Counted from the stretch's first letter, positions 1 to 8,480 are shown. The stretch is 58,519 nucleotides of DNA from Marinilactibacillus piezotolerans (GCF_900114235.1 NZ_FOSJ01000012.1:1-58519); one strand, 5' to 3'. Notes: generated by a model from the sequence alone, not told the origin. Numbers and translations are program-made.

Positions 1-324
1 TTATTCTCTTCTATTGAATCTAATCAAGTAAAATCAATTACTCCAGATCGCGGTAAGGAGTTCTCAAGACATTGGGAAATCACTAAAGCTCTTAATAACG
101 TCCCATTCTACTTTCCTGACCCACATGCTCCATGGCAACGAGGGACGAACGAAAACACTAACGGCCTATTAAGAGAGTATTTACCGAAAACAAAAGAGAT
201 GGATACGGTCACTGATCAGGTTGTAGATCAATATGTTCGTAAACTCAACTTACGCCCAAGGAAGTGTTTAAACTGGAAAACGCCCTATGAAGTATTTTTT
301 GGTGTAGCGTTGCACTTAATTTGA
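1..324 (+). CDS. IS30-family transposase, C-terminal part (cut by window edge)
   Basis: The reading frame is open from base 1 to a TGA at 322-324, about 107 residues. It carries the end of an IS30-type DDE core: TPDRGKEF gives the middle Asp, and NENTNGLLREYLP gives the final Glu region. It finishes with the usual RPRKCLNWKTPYEVFF tail. The start lies outside the window, so whether the copy is intact cannot be judged. The right end of the IS probably lies near 325-340, just before the T-box leader. The stop codon is part of a TTGACA hexamer (321-326), so the IS end might add a -35 box for the following operon. That point is inference; I see no good -10 at the right spacing. Confidence 0.85.
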   Translation, partial: LFSSIESNQVKSITPDRGKEFSRHWEITKALNNVPFYFPDPHAPWQRGTNENTNGLLREYLPKTKEMDTVTDQVVDQYVRKLNLRPRKCLNWKTPYEVFFGVALHLI

Positions 325-364
325 CAATTCAAGATATAAAATCATATCAAACACTATAGAGATG

Positions 365-677
365 AGTAAATGTCCTAGCGTAATAACAGAGAGCTTGCAG
401 TCGCTGAAAGCAGGTTTACCCAAAGACATTGAATATGGTCTCTTCCCTGCTGATTCCTTTCAGTCAGTTGTCATAGTGGGATACCGAGTCTATTAAGATA
501 AGGCTATCACGGCTGCATCCGTTATCTTGCACGAGTATAAATCTTTTGTACTTAGTGAGGTAAGATTCGTGAGGATCTTACAAACAAAGGTGGTAACACG
601 ACAACATTCGTCCTTTGATTAAACAGCATCAAGCTATTCAGTTAGCGATACGCTGTTTAATCAAAGGACGTTTTTTT
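365..677 (+). promoter_or_regulatory. T-box leader, methionine type, upstream of metNIQ
   Basis: The leader contains the conserved AGAGAGC element of Stem I (about 389-395), then a GAAT-ATG segment at 431-437 where the specifier codon is expected. The T-box core AAAGGTGGTAACACG lies at 586-600. An intrinsic terminator follows whose 5' arm can pair with the T-box bulge region instead (antiterminator). ATG as specifier agrees with the methionine transporter downstream. In this family uncharged tRNA binds the specifier and the T-box bulge and stabilises the antiterminator, so the operon is read through when methionine is short. The specifier was placed by pattern, not by folding. Confidence 0.88.
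609..677 (+). terminator. T-box terminator hairpin
   Basis: Perfect 19-bp arms (609-627 and 652-670) are followed by seven T. This is the off-state structure of the methionine T-box. Confidence 0.9.
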
Positions 678-719
678 ATTTCCGTTTATTAGCGATATAG
701 AATACTAGGAGGACAATAC

Positions 720-1805
720 ATGATAGAGCTTAAAAATATCGATGTTCAATTCAAAACCGAAAATAAAGAAATCCACGCAGTACGAGATGTCTCGATCCAG
801 ATCGATAAAGGAGACATATTTGGAATTGTCGGTTATTCCGGAGCAGGAAAAAGTACGCTGGTTAGAACAATCAACTTACTGCAACGTCCTACAAACGGCA
901 GCGTTCGTGTAGGTGAGAAACAATTATTGAATTTAAATCCAAAAGAACTGCGCCAGGCTCGCAAGAAAATTGGAATGATCTTCCAGCACTTCAACTTAAT
1001 GAACGCTCGGACAGTTGCTGGAAACGTCCTTTACGCTTTGCGTTCAAGTCAATTATCTGAAGATGCAAAAAATAAAAAAGTAGCAGAGCTTTTGGACCTT
1101 GTAGGATTAGCAGATAAACATGACGTCTATCCTTCTCAACTTTCTGGTGGGCAGAAACAACGGGTTGGGATTGCCAGATCATTGGCAAATGATCCAGAAG
1201 TACTCCTGTGCGATGAAGCAACCAGTGCTTTGGATCCAAAAACAACTCTTTCTATTTTGGAGTTATTAAAAGATTTAAATGAAAAGCTTAACCTGACTAT
1301 TGTTATTATTACTCATGAGATGGAAGTTATCAAAGAGATCTGCAAAAAAGTAGCGGTCATGGAAGACGGCTCAGTCGTTGAACAAGGTGATGTCGTTTCA
1401 ATCTTTACAGATCCAAAAAATCCACTTACCCAAGAGTTTATCAATACAGCAACCCATATTGATCAAGCTTTAGAAAAACTAGCTAAACATCCATCCTTAC
1501 TCAACTTAGATCAAGAAGATACCATCGCCCGGCTATCTTTTGTTGGAGAAAGTACAAACGAACCGCTGATATCCAGTCTATATTCTAAATTTGCAGTTTC
1601 AACAAATATTCTTTACGGAAATATTGAAATTCTGCATGATACTCCGATTGGGAATCTGATCGTTGTCTTAAGTGGATCCCCTTCTCAGCAACAACAAGCG
1701 ATCCGTTTTTTAGAGTCCCAAAACGTAGCAGTGCAACAGCTGGAACACATTCATGTAGACCAGAAAGCAAAAGTAGTTCCTATAAATCGGGAATATGTCA
1801 TTTAA
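720..1805 (+). CDS. metN: Methionine ABC transporter ATP-binding protein MetN
   Basis: The protein has 361 aa. Walker A is GYSGAGKST (about residues 38-46), the signature is LSGGQKQRVGIARSLA, and Walker B is VLLCDEATSALD. A C-terminal NIL/ACT-like regulatory domain (about residues 265-345) is typical of MetN and binds methionine for feedback inhibition. The start ATG follows AGGAGG with good spacing. It is the first gene of metN-metI-metQ behind the methionine T-box, which supports methionine or methionine derivatives as the substrate. It acts at the inner face of the membrane with MetI. Confidence 0.96.
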   Translation: MIELKNIDVQFKTENKEIHAVRDVSIQIDKGDIFGIVGYSGAGKSTLVRTINLLQRPTNGSVRVGEKQLLNLNPKELRQARKKIGMIFQHFNLMNARTVAGNVLYALRSSQLSEDAKNKKVAELLDLVGLADKHDVYPSQLSGGQKQRVGIARSLANDPEVLLCDEATSALDPKTTLSILELLKDLNEKLNLTIVIITHEMEVIKEICKKVAVMEDGSVVEQGDVVSIFTDPKNPLTQEFINTATHIDQALEKLAKHPSLLNLDQEDTIARLSFVGESTNEPLISSLYSKFAVSTNILYGNIEILHDTPIGNLIVVLSGSPSQQQQAIRFLESQNVAVQQLEHIHVDQKAKVVPINREYVI

Positions 1806-1834
1806 TAAAAGTCTGATAAAAAAGGAGAAAAACT

Positions 1835-2524
1835 ATGAATGGATTAACTGATTTTATTGAAAGTATTGCACCAAACGTTTGGGAAATTCGAGAACGAGTT
1901 CTTGAAAGTACTTGGGAAACTATCTATATGATACTCGTTTCTGCTCTTATTGCCGGAATCATTGGAATTATAATCGGAGTCATTTTAGTCATTACAAATA
2001 AAAACGGGATAAAAGAAAATGTTGTTTTCTACACCCACTCAGAACGGTTGATCAACACTTTTCGTTCAGTGCCTTTTATTATCCTGCTCGCCCTAATAGC
2101 ACCTTTCACAAGGCTTGTTGTTGGCACAACAATAGGAACGACTGCTGCAATAGTTCCTATTATTGTAGGGATTATCCCATTCTACTCTCGTCAAGTCGAA
2201 AATGCTTTGCTGGAAGTGGATCCAGGGATTGTAGAAGCTGCACAAGCAATGGGTTCATCTCCTCTTGAAATTATATTTGGTGTTTATTTAAAAGAAGGAC
2301 TTCCTTCTCTTGTCCGTGTATCTGCTGTTTCCATTATCAACCTTATTGGACTGACCACAATGGCTGGAGTTGTTGGTGGTGGCGGTTTAGGAGATCTGGC
2401 TATCGCTAGAGGGTACAACCGATTCCAAATGGATGTTACAATCGTCTCCACTCTCTTGATTATGGTTATTGTTTTTATTACTCAGTGGATCGGACGTATA
2501 TTAATCAAGAGAACATCTCATTAA
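1835..2524 (+). CDS. metI: Methionine ABC transporter permease MetI
   Basis: The protein has 229 aa and about five hydrophobic membrane segments. It carries the EAA loop that docks to the ATPase (EAAQAMGSSPLEIIFGVYLKEGLPS, about residues 133-157) and the MetI-typical GLTTMAGVVGGGGLGDLA stretch. It starts 29 bases after metN behind AAAGGAG. It forms the membrane channel of the MetNIQ importer. Confidence 0.95.
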   Translation: MNGLTDFIESIAPNVWEIRERVLESTWETIYMILVSALIAGIIGIIIGVILVITNKNGIKENVVFYTHSERLINTFRSVPFIILLALIAPFTRLVVGTTIGTTAAIVPIIVGIIPFYSRQVENALLEVDPGIVEAAQAMGSSPLEIIFGVYLKEGLPSLVRVSAVSIINLIGLTTMAGVVGGGGLGDLAIARGYNRFQMDVTIVSTLLIMVIVFITQWIGRILIKRTSH

Positions 2525-2554
2525 TCAAAAAAAAATTAGAATTGGGGAAATAAA

Positions 2555-3349
2555 ATGAAAAAGAAATTATTAGCATTATTCAGTATTGTATTTACAGTTA
2601 TTCTGGCAGCATGCGGTAACGACGGTGAAACCGTTCGATTAGGGGTTGTTGGAGAAAACAATGAGCCTTGGGAACACGTGCGTGATGTAGTAGCGGAAGA
2701 AGGAATTGATTTAGAAATCGTTACTTTCTCAGATTATCAAACACCAAACACAGCATTAGCTGAAGGTGATTTGGATCTAAATGCATTTCAGACTGTAATC
2801 TTTTTAGATTCCTTTAATGAAGATACTGGAAATGATCTAACTCCGATCGCAGATACTACTTTAAATCCTTTAGGAATATACTCTGAACAAGTAGAAGAGG
2901 TAACGGACATTCAAGAAGGCGACACGATTACTATCCCAAATGATGCATCAAATGAAGGTCGTGCACTGATTCTGCTTCAATCAGCAGGATTAATTGAAGT
3001 CGACCCAGAAAAAGGTAACTACCCTCTTATTGAAGATATCACAAGTAATCCATTGAACTTGGACATTGTGGCAATTGCCAGTAATCAGACAGCACGTTCA
3101 TTGAGCGATACGACAGCTGCCGTAATCAATGTCGGAATGGCCGTTGACGCTGGGTATATCCCATCAGAAGACGCTATTTTTCTGGAATCAGCTGAAGGAG
3201 ATACTGAACCGTATATCAATGCAATCGTTGCACGTCCTGATGAAACAGAAAACGAAACTTATCAAAAAATCGTCGAAGCTTACCAGACAGACGAAGTGAA
3301 AGAAATTATTGCAGAAACAACTCAAAATTCTTCCATTCCTGTTTGGTAA
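2555..3349 (+). CDS. metQ: Methionine-binding lipoprotein MetQ
   Basis: The protein has 264 aa with a lipoprotein signal (MKKK, then a hydrophobic stretch ending in LAAC at about residues 17-20). The mature part is an NlpA/MetQ-type solute-binding protein (GVVGENNEPWEHV near the N-terminus, then DLNAFQT). It would be lipidated and anchored outside the cell, where it delivers methionine to MetI. It is the last gene of the operon, with a terminator about 15 bases after the stop. Together with the methionine T-box the assignment is firm. Confidence 0.95.
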   Translation: MKKKLLALFSIVFTVILAACGNDGETVRLGVVGENNEPWEHVRDVVAEEGIDLEIVTFSDYQTPNTALAEGDLDLNAFQTVIFLDSFNEDTGNDLTPIADTTLNPLGIYSEQVEEVTDIQEGDTITIPNDASNEGRALILLQSAGLIEVDPEKGNYPLIEDITSNPLNLDIVAIASNQTARSLSDTTAAVINVGMAVDAGYIPSEDAIFLESAEGDTEPYINAIVARPDETENETYQKIVEAYQTDEVKEIIAETTQNSSIPVW

Positions 3350-3363
3350 TAGAGATAATGATT

Positions 3364-3398
3364 AAGACCACTTAGATATGATTTCTAAGTGGTCTTTT
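3364..3398 (+). terminator. metNIQ operon terminator
   Basis: Inverted repeat with AAGACCACTTAGA at 3364-3376 and its partner TCTAAGTGGTCTT, followed by T-rich sequence. Confidence 0.85.
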
Positions 3399-3430
3399 GT
3401 ATATAGATTAAGATAACGTTTAACGATATT

Positions 3431-3460
3431 AAAGAGCAAACGATTAGTGGTTTGCTCTTT
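3431..3460 (-). terminator. Hairpin after the GT8 gene
   Basis: Perfect 11-bp arms AAAGAGCAAAC (3431-3441) and GTTTGCTCTTT (3450-3460) lie between two convergent genes. The T run is short, so it is a modest terminator, probably for the minus-strand glycosyltransferase. Confidence 0.6.
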
Positions 3461-3477
3461 AATTTGCAGAAATTATG

Positions 3478-4311
3478 CTATATATTTTCTTCATATCTCT
3501 TTAACAATTGTTGATAATGAAGGTAAAGCAAAGAAAAGCGGTTGTTACTTTTCTCATTCCACGGTTTAGGCTTACCGCAGAAGTGTAAAATAACCGTATT
3601 TTCTGCTACCCAATGTATATTGTAAGCACCAAAACTTCTAGTAAAATAGGCACTACTTTGTCTAGTATCATAATTCCATATTTCTTCAGGAATTTCTTTT
3701 GTAAATTCCCCATAAAGATAGTTCATCACATCTTGATCAGGAAGCAGTAAATAATCACTATATTTTCTAATTGTATCGTAAATATCTTCTATTTGAACTT
3801 TACTTCTTGCTTGTTTTACATCTATTACCATAATTCCTGAATTAAAATAACCATGATTTATTCCCAGTCGAATATTGTTGATCCCCTTAGTAATATTGGT
3901 CAATCCGGAATGTGTCGCAGCAGCCAGTATATTTCCCTCAAGATCCAAATCCCATAGTTCTTGAATCGGGTTGATAATTAAAGTGTCAGGGTCTAAATAA
4001 ATAACTCTTTTTACATTATCAGGCAATAAACTTCCACAAGCCAAGCGGTAATACATTTCTTTTGGGTAACGCTCAGCTGTGGGCGCGTCAGCAAATAGGT
4101 CCAGAGGCACTTTAATGACATTCAATTCCATTCCATAAAATTTTAATAAAGTCTGTAATGCTTGTAGTTTTTCTGAAGAAATTCTTTCATGTATTAGCCA
4201 AATTCTAAAATCTATTTGCATATTATTTTGGTGTAATGAAGTTAGCATTACCTTTAAGGGGTCTAAATAATTTTCATCCAACGTGACAAGAATGTCTATT
4301 TTTTCTTCCAA
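3478..4311 (-). CDS. Glycosyltransferase family 8 protein
   Basis: The protein has 277 aa and fits the GT8 (glycogenin/LgtC/GspA-like) GT-A fold. The metal-binding DxD is seen as YLDPDTL (Asp107, Asp109), and the C-terminal HFCGKPKPW motif is present. These enzymes move a hexose from a UDP-sugar to a glycan, lipid or protein acceptor; the acceptor here is unknown. The start appears to be TTG (4309-4311), with GGAAGAGG about 12 bases upstream; no ATG fits as well. No signal peptide or membrane segment is visible, so it is probably cytoplasmic. It has no obvious operon partner, and a degraded gene lies upstream. Confidence 0.85.
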   Translation of the reverse strand: MEEKIDILVTLDENYLDPLKVMLTSLHQNNMQIDFRIWLIHERISSEKLQALQTLLKFYGMELNVIKVPLDLFADAPTAERYPKEMYYRLACGSLLPDNVKRVIYLDPDTLIINPIQELWDLDLEGNILAAATHSGLTNITKGINNIRLGINHGYFNSGIMVIDVKQARSKVQIEDIYDTIRKYSDYLLLPDQDVMNYLYGEFTKEIPEEIWNYDTRQSSAYFTRSFGAYNIHWVAENTVILHFCGKPKPWNEKSNNRFSLLYLHYQQLLKRYEENI

Positions 4312-4450
4312 GCTAAGTAACCTCTTCCTGTTATAAGATAATTTTTAGTATGTATCAAAATCTTAGGTATCTACTATTTAAAGATATTGAAATATAATCA
4401 CACTTTCTAGAAACTGTTGAATCCGGGTAAAAACAGTCATTTTTCATAAT

Positions 4451-4612
4451 CTAACTCAGGAATTTTTTGCAATAAGCACTTCTAAAAAGCACCAGTCTCC
4501 AAGCATGTTCAGCTGTACTTTCTTGTCGACCAGATTGTGTCCAATCCGTTCTTGTAACGGACTTTATTTCTTTAATAAAACCAAGATACTGGTTTATTTC
4601 TGTCACTTTCAT
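4451..4612 (-). pseudogene. HD-domain phosphohydrolase fragment (N-terminal stub)
   Basis: An ORF of 53 codons begins at ATG 4612 behind AAAGGAGT. It reads MKVTEINQYLGFIKEIKSV, then GRQESTAEHAWRL, the typical N-terminal part of YfbR/HDDC2-like HD hydrolases (first metal-binding His in AEHAW). The frame then stops at 4451, so the HD doublet and the rest of the roughly 190-aa domain are missing. I read it as a truncated, nonfunctional copy. No downstream piece of the gene was recognised nearby. Confidence 0.7.
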
Positions 4613-4964
4613 ACTCCTTTCTGAAACTAATACTTATCACCTCCAAACGAAATCTTCCGCTTTTATCCGTTTAATTATGTATGTATTTGAAACTCCCGTG
4701 AACCTATTAAGCATTTTCCAGGTACATCACTAAAATCAAATATACTTTTATACTGAATATTCTTTTATATAAATCGACTACGCTTTTCAGATATTATCTT
4801 CATTTTAACTCACTTCAAGTTTTTATGAAAACTGAATAGCTATCGTTTTCCTTTCACCTTCATAAAATACATTCCCCTATTTAGTTCTATCTAAACCATA
4901 GAGAATAGTAATAAACTCCTCACCACTATATTCCTTGTCGTTCTCCTTCGATATATGCAGGTAT
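4613..4964. other. Non-coding AT-rich stretch
   Basis: About 350 bases between the HD stub and the small 75-aa gene. It has scattered stops in all frames and no convincing hairpin with a T run or known RNA motif. It is probably decayed sequence associated with the truncated gene. Confidence 0.5.
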
Positions 4965-5192
4965 TTATTCATTTGAGAATTGGATAGCAATAGATTGCAT
5001 TTCACCTTTATAGTTGATATCTGAAAAACTTATCGAACTAAGATCCTTATTCTCATAGGTATCGCCATCAATCTTAAATTCCGTGGCACCTCCTTTAATA
5101 TAGTCTATTAATGCAACAGCTTCTTCATTAATAATGACATACTCTTCTGGAAAATTATCTTTATAAAACAACGTAGTTTCTATATTCTTCAT
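4965..5192 (-). CDS. Small hypothetical protein, 75 aa
   Basis: I do not recognise a family. The protein is acidic, with no signal peptide or membrane segment, and mixes beta-prone stretches with an EEAVALIDYIKGG helix. Two in-frame ATGs exist. The one at 5198 abuts the GGAGGG ribosome site directly, while that at 5192 lies about 8 bases from GGAGG and is preferred. It stands alone between decayed sequence and the SDR gene. The good ribosome site is the main reason to believe it is real. Confidence 0.6.
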   Translation of the reverse strand: MKNIETTLFYKDNFPEEYVIINEEAVALIDYIKGGATEFKIDGDTYENKDLSSISFSDINYKGEMQSIAIQFSNE

Positions 5193-5365
5193 TTTCATCC
5201 CTCCAAAATTTTTTATACATTAGATTATACACTATTTAAAAAAATGGTTCCCTGTAGGCAAAATCATTATATTTCTAACTACTTTCAAAGTTAAAAGCAG
5301 TTAGAAAAATTATTACTTATTCTAATTTAATAGTAAGTTTTTAAACTGGGCAAAATCTCTATATC

Positions 5366-6166
5366 CTAACGCATAACTGATCCGCCTGATAGGATGATAT
5401 TTTCTCCTATGATGTTTTCAGCTGCATCAGATAATAGATAAGCAATGGTGTTGGCAACTTCTTCTGCATTTGTAATACGTCCAGTGGGTAGTTTCTCGCT
5501 TTCGATTTTAAACTGTTCATCGAAACTATGACCTTCTCGTTCACCTTTAGAACGGATTCCGTTTCTTCCCATTTCCGTATCTACATACCCAGGGCAGACA
5601 CCGTTGACTCGCACATTATGTTCAATCGCTTCCAGTGCAAATGACTGGGTGAATCCATTAAGTGCAAATTTAGATCCCGTATACGCCGTTCCGCCATAGG
5701 TTCCTCTTATGCCAGAAAGAGAAGAAACATTTACGATGGATCCTTTTTTATCTTTTTTCATCGTTTTATAAATTCTTTGAGTCAAAAGAATCGGAACGGT
5801 GTGGTTTAAGTACATTACGCGCTCCAGCTCTTCTTGTGTCAACTCTTCTAGAATCCCTCCACCAGTCATCCCAGCTGAATTAACCAGTAAAGAGACTGCT
5901 CCAAACTGATCTTCTGCCGCTTGCACTAAATTTTCTCTATCAGATGTATCGGTCAAGTCAGCAACATACCGCATAACTTTTGCATTCGGCGTCTTACTTT
6001 CGATTTCTTCTTTCAGTTCGTTTAGTACTTGTTCTTTTCTACCTGTGATGGTGACATCTGCACCCATAGAAGCTAGTACTTTTGCTGTCTCGCGACCAAT
6101 CCCGCCGGTCGCCCCTGTAACTAACGCATGCTGCCCTTTAAAAACATCAGATGAAAAAATAGACAT
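5366..6166 (-). CDS. Short-chain dehydrogenase/reductase
   Basis: The protein has 266 aa and is a classical SDR. The nucleotide-binding TGATGGIG lies at about residues 17-24, followed by a catalytic Ser in NVSSLSG, YTGSK (Tyr/Lys pair) and CPGYVDTEM after the active site. It resembles FabG-like 3-oxoacyl or alcohol reductases and most likely uses NADP(H), but the substrate cannot be told. It follows the GST gene on the same strand about 230 bases downstream, with a terminator between, so the two are separate units. The ATG start follows GGAGGAAG. Confidence 0.88.
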   Translation of the reverse strand: MSIFSSDVFKGQHALVTGATGGIGRETAKVLASMGADVTITGRKEQVLNELKEEIESKTPNAKVMRYVADLTDTSDRENLVQAAEDQFGAVSLLVNSAGMTGGGILEELTQEELERVMYLNHTVPILLTQRIYKTMKKDKKGSIVNVSSLSGIRGTYGGTAYTGSKFALNGFTQSFALEAIEHNVRVNGVCPGYVDTEMGRNGIRSKGEREGHSFDEQFKIESEKLPTGRITNAEEVANTIAYLLSDAAENIIGENIILSGGSVMR

Positions 6167-6334
6167 AATCTTCCTCCTACAGTATTTGATTTAGTAATCA
6201 TTTATACTTAAATTGTGGCATAAAACAAGTCTATTATCTAATATTATGTACCATTGAATTGGTAGAAATTATTCCTTGATAAAGTTTGTCCTAATTAGAT
6301 TGAATTTGAAAATTTTTTTAGCAATTATCATAAA

Positions 6335-6382
6335 AAATCCTTTTCGCGAATCGTATCTTGCACTGATTCACAAAAAGGATTT
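6335..6382 (-). terminator. Terminator after the GST gene
   Basis: An 18-bp hairpin with two mismatches (6335-6352 and 6365-6382) is followed on the minus strand by ATTTTTTA. Confidence 0.8.
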
Positions 6383-6395
6383 GAATGAGGCATTT

Positions 6396-7181
6396 TTATT
6401 TAATATCTTTATATTCTACTTCCAATGCGCGTTTAACTGCAGGTCTTTCTTGAATTCGATCAGCCCACTCTAATAAGTGGGTATATTCATTAGCTTTTAG
6501 AAATTCCGCAGCGTCTCCATATAACTCACCTTGAACAAGACGTCCATACCAAGGCCAGATTGCCATATCCGCAATCGTATACTCATTGCCTCCGATATAC
6601 GGTTTATCTGCTAAATGTTTGTCTAGCAAATCTAGCTGACGTTTTGTCTCCATTGTAAAACGGTCGATTGGGTATTCTTGTTTAGTAGGTGCGTAGTTGT
6701 AAAAGTGACCAAATCCGCCACCTACATATGGAGCAGCACCTGTTTGCCAGAACAACCAGTTCATCAGCTCTGTTCGCTCAGCCAGTTTTGTTGGTAAAAA
6801 TTGTTCGAATTTCTCAGCAAGATACAGCAGGATCGAAACAGACTCGAATACACGAATCGGTTCATCCGCTGAACAATCCATCATAGCAGGAATTTTAGAA
6901 TTTGGATTAATCTTAACGAAATCACTACCAAATTGGTCGCCTTCAGAAATATTGATTAAGTATAGATCATAATCAGCTTTCTCAATGCCAGCTTCTTTTA
7001 ATTCTTCCAGCATAATAGCCACTTTGATTCCATTCGGTGTGCCTAATGAATAGACTTGCAGCGGCTTCTCTCCTACCGGAAGCTCTTGTTCAAATCGACT
7101 TCCTGCCACAGGCTGATTACCAGATTTACTTTTCTCCTCTTCGTTCCATTCCCACACTTTAGATACTTCATAATTTGACAT
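6396..7181 (-). CDS. yghU: Glutathione S-transferase, YghU (nu-class) type
   Basis: The protein has 261 aa and is very close in layout to E. coli YghU: PVGEKPLQVYSLGTPNGIKV, NPNSKIPAM, FESVSILLYLAEKF, MNWLFWQTGAAPYVGGGFGHF and EYTIADMAIWPWYG. The N-terminal thioredoxin fold and all-helical C-terminal domain are complete. YghU binds two glutathiones and has disulfide-bond reductase activity on small substrates. An ATG 19 codons upstream is open, but the ATG at 7181 has AAGGAG at proper spacing and matches the family N-terminus, so it is preferred. The role is probably thiol redox or detoxification. Confidence 0.9.
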   Translation of the reverse strand: MSNYEVSKVWEWNEEEKSKSGNQPVAGSRFEQELPVGEKPLQVYSLGTPNGIKVAIMLEELKEAGIEKADYDLYLINISEGDQFGSDFVKINPNSKIPAMMDCSADEPIRVFESVSILLYLAEKFEQFLPTKLAERTELMNWLFWQTGAAPYVGGGFGHFYNYAPTKQEYPIDRFTMETKRQLDLLDKHLADKPYIGGNEYTIADMAIWPWYGRLVQGELYGDAAEFLKANEYTHLLEWADRIQERPAVKRALEVEYKDIK

Positions 7182-7331
7182 CGTATCCACTCCTTCTGAT
7201 TTATCTTTAGTATACTGATTAAATATTTTGCCGTCCACTTTCTAAGGACTGATTCATTATTCCTGAACCCTTACCTTAAAGTTAGAGTTTTGCTGTACAG
7301 AATTAAACTTGTCATTTTGACATTTCATAAA

Positions 7332-7565
7332 CTAAAATGATAACAATCGAATCAGAAAAGGTCCTAATATAGTCACCACTATAATAAATACTAATGTATA
7401 ATATATGGTATTTACTATCATAATACTGCTTTTAACTTGAGAAGGCTTTAAAGAGTCATTTTCTTCTATTATTTTGATTACACTTCTCTTGATAATATAA
7501 CCTGATGCTAGTATCACCAGTAAAATGGCTAAATATATAAAAGGTATTATTGTTACTGCATACAT
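7332..7565 (-). CDS. Small membrane protein, 77 aa
   Basis: The protein has two clear transmembrane segments (about residues 4-24 and 48-72), with a short basic/acidic loop IKRSVIKIIEENDSLKPSQ between them. No family is recognised. The ATG at 7565 sits 5-6 bases after GGAGGTGA. A TTG start 5 codons upstream would lie within the ribosome site and is rejected. It has no operon partner. Confidence 0.65.
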   Translation of the reverse strand: MYAVTIIPFIYLAILLVILASGYIIKRSVIKIIEENDSLKPSQVKSSIMIVNTIYYTLVFIIVVTILGPFLIRLLSF

Positions 7566-7662
7566 ATATATCACCTCCAAATCATTATTACAACCATAAC
7601 ATAAATAACAAATTTTTATAGCAGTTTACCGAGCGAGAGCAGCATATGATTACAGTATAAAT

Positions 7663-7691
7663 AAAGCATCCCTAATTTAAAGGGCTGCTTT
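7663..7691 (-). terminator. Terminator after the MBL fragment
   Basis: Eleven-base arms AAAGCATCCCT (7663-7673) and AGGGCTGCTTT (7681-7691) with one mismatch; T-rich on the minus strand. Confidence 0.7.
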
Positions 7692-7697
7692 ATTTGC

Positions 7698-8030
7698 TTA
7701 TTGAACAACTTGTATTGAATTTCCATCACTAGAAACTTGTATATTCCCTTCTCTCGTCAGATAGATCGTTGTTCCTAATTCTTCAAGTGCCGAAACAACC
7801 TCTTCTTCTTCCGTGTTTTTATCCGAGCTGGTGATTACTGCATATTCAGGATTGACTGTTTCAAAAAATGTCTCGCTGTTCGCTGCAAGTCTTCCGTGGT
7901 GAGGAACTTTAAGCAGCGTGTACTCTCCTTCTGTCTGATTAATCACTTCTTCAAGTCTGGCTTCTTCTGCATCTCCGGCATACAAGAAACGATTCTCACT
8001 ATCAAATAAATAAAATTTACTCAAAATCAA
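7698..8030 (-). pseudogene. Metallo-beta-lactamase-fold protein, C-terminal fragment (ComEC-like)
   Basis: The segment encodes KFYLFDSENRFLYAGDAEEA, then LLKVPHHGRLAANSETFFETVNPEYAVITSS. This is the second half of an MBL domain as in ComEC C-terminal regions and secreted MBL-fold proteins (YAGDAE Asp and VPHHG His ligands). The N-terminal half with the HxHxDH metal site is absent. The open frame extends to 8111, but those residues look unrelated. It lies directly downstream of the original 3' end of guaA, now separated from it by the integrated element. It is probably nonfunctional. Confidence 0.65.
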
Positions 8031-8155
8031 ACAGAAAAAACTGTAAACCAATTTAGCCCAAAATATGTAATTAATGCATAAGCTCTCTCTTATGTGATGC
8101 GTGTTTAGCAAATAATCTTGATGAACTGAAGAGAAAAAGTGCCCTAAAAAAATAA

Positions 8156-8193
8156 AAGAGCTGAAGCCTTGTATCTACAAGGCTTCAGCTCTT
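8156..8193 (-). terminator. guaA: Presumed original guaA terminator, stranded by the ICE
   Basis: Perfect 18-bp arms (8156-8173 and 8176-8193) are followed on the minus strand by TTTTATTTTTTT. It lies about 6 bases beyond the left att repeat, exactly where a terminator should follow the guaA stop codon in an empty site. guaA itself is now 23.5 kb away. Confidence 0.85.
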
Positions 8194-8198
8194 CAACA

Positions 8199-8215
8199 AC
8201 TACTCCCACTCAATT
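8199..8215. repeat. Left attachment site repeat (attL core)
   Basis: ACTACTCCCACTCAATT, matching 16 of 17 bases with the right copy at 31691-31707. In minus-strand sense it reads like the last codons and stop of guaA (ATTGAGTGGGAGTAG). Confidence 0.88.
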
Positions 8216-8305
8216 TTCAGCGTACAGCATATTAGAATAAATGCTTTAATATCAAGGAATATTGTTCACTATAAAATCAAGTAAATCAATAAAACTAAAA
8301 ATAAA

Positions 8306-8324
8306 AGTGCAATTATAGTGCAAT
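8306..8324 (+). repeat. Integrase arm-type direct repeats, left end
   Basis: Two AGTGCAAT copies (8306-8313 and 8317-8324) separated by 3 bases, i.e. an 11-bp period. The same pair with the same spacing is at the right end (31615-31633). Tyrosine integrases with an N-terminal arm domain, such as Tn916 Int, bind such repeats near both ends. Confidence 0.75.
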
Positions 8325-8383
8325 ACTGCACTCTGATTAGGCCTATTACTTCTGAAACATTTAATTCCAAATCCAATATTTTC

Positions 8384-8410
8384 AAGACGTTCAGTGATGA
8401 GCGTCTTTTT
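8384..8410 (+). terminator. Short hairpin with T run before the transfer operon
   Basis: AAGACG (8384-8389) pairs with CGTCTT (8402-8407), followed by TTTTTTAT. It could end transcription entering from the chromosome or act as an attenuator for orf23. Confidence 0.5.
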
Positions 8411-8435
8411 TATATTCTAAGGAGGTGAATATTAT

Positions 8436-8480
8436 TTGAATCAAAATAAGCCCCCACCATTAATAGGTAGTTTTTCATAA
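8436..8480 (+). CDS. Possible 14-codon leader peptide
   Basis: A TTG start 5-7 bases after a very strong AAGGAGGTG site opens a 14-codon ORF whose peptide contains Pro-Pro-Pro (NQNKPPPLIGSFS) and ends at TAA 8478-8480, 36 bases before orf23. Polyproline stretches slow ribosomes, so a translation-sensing leader is possible. There is no direct evidence beyond the ribosome site and position. Confidence 0.35.
   Translation: MNQNKPPPLIGSFS

Noticed and set aside
321-349. Full promoter TTGACA-N17 for metNIQ in the IS end
   Set aside because: The -10 at the proper distance (ATATCA) is poor; only the -35-like hexamer is convincing, so it is kept as a possibility, not a feature.
8031-8111. N-terminal extension of the MBL fragment as a real gene start
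   Set aside because: Residues there do not resemble an MBL fold and no ribosome site precedes the start; the frame is open by chance.
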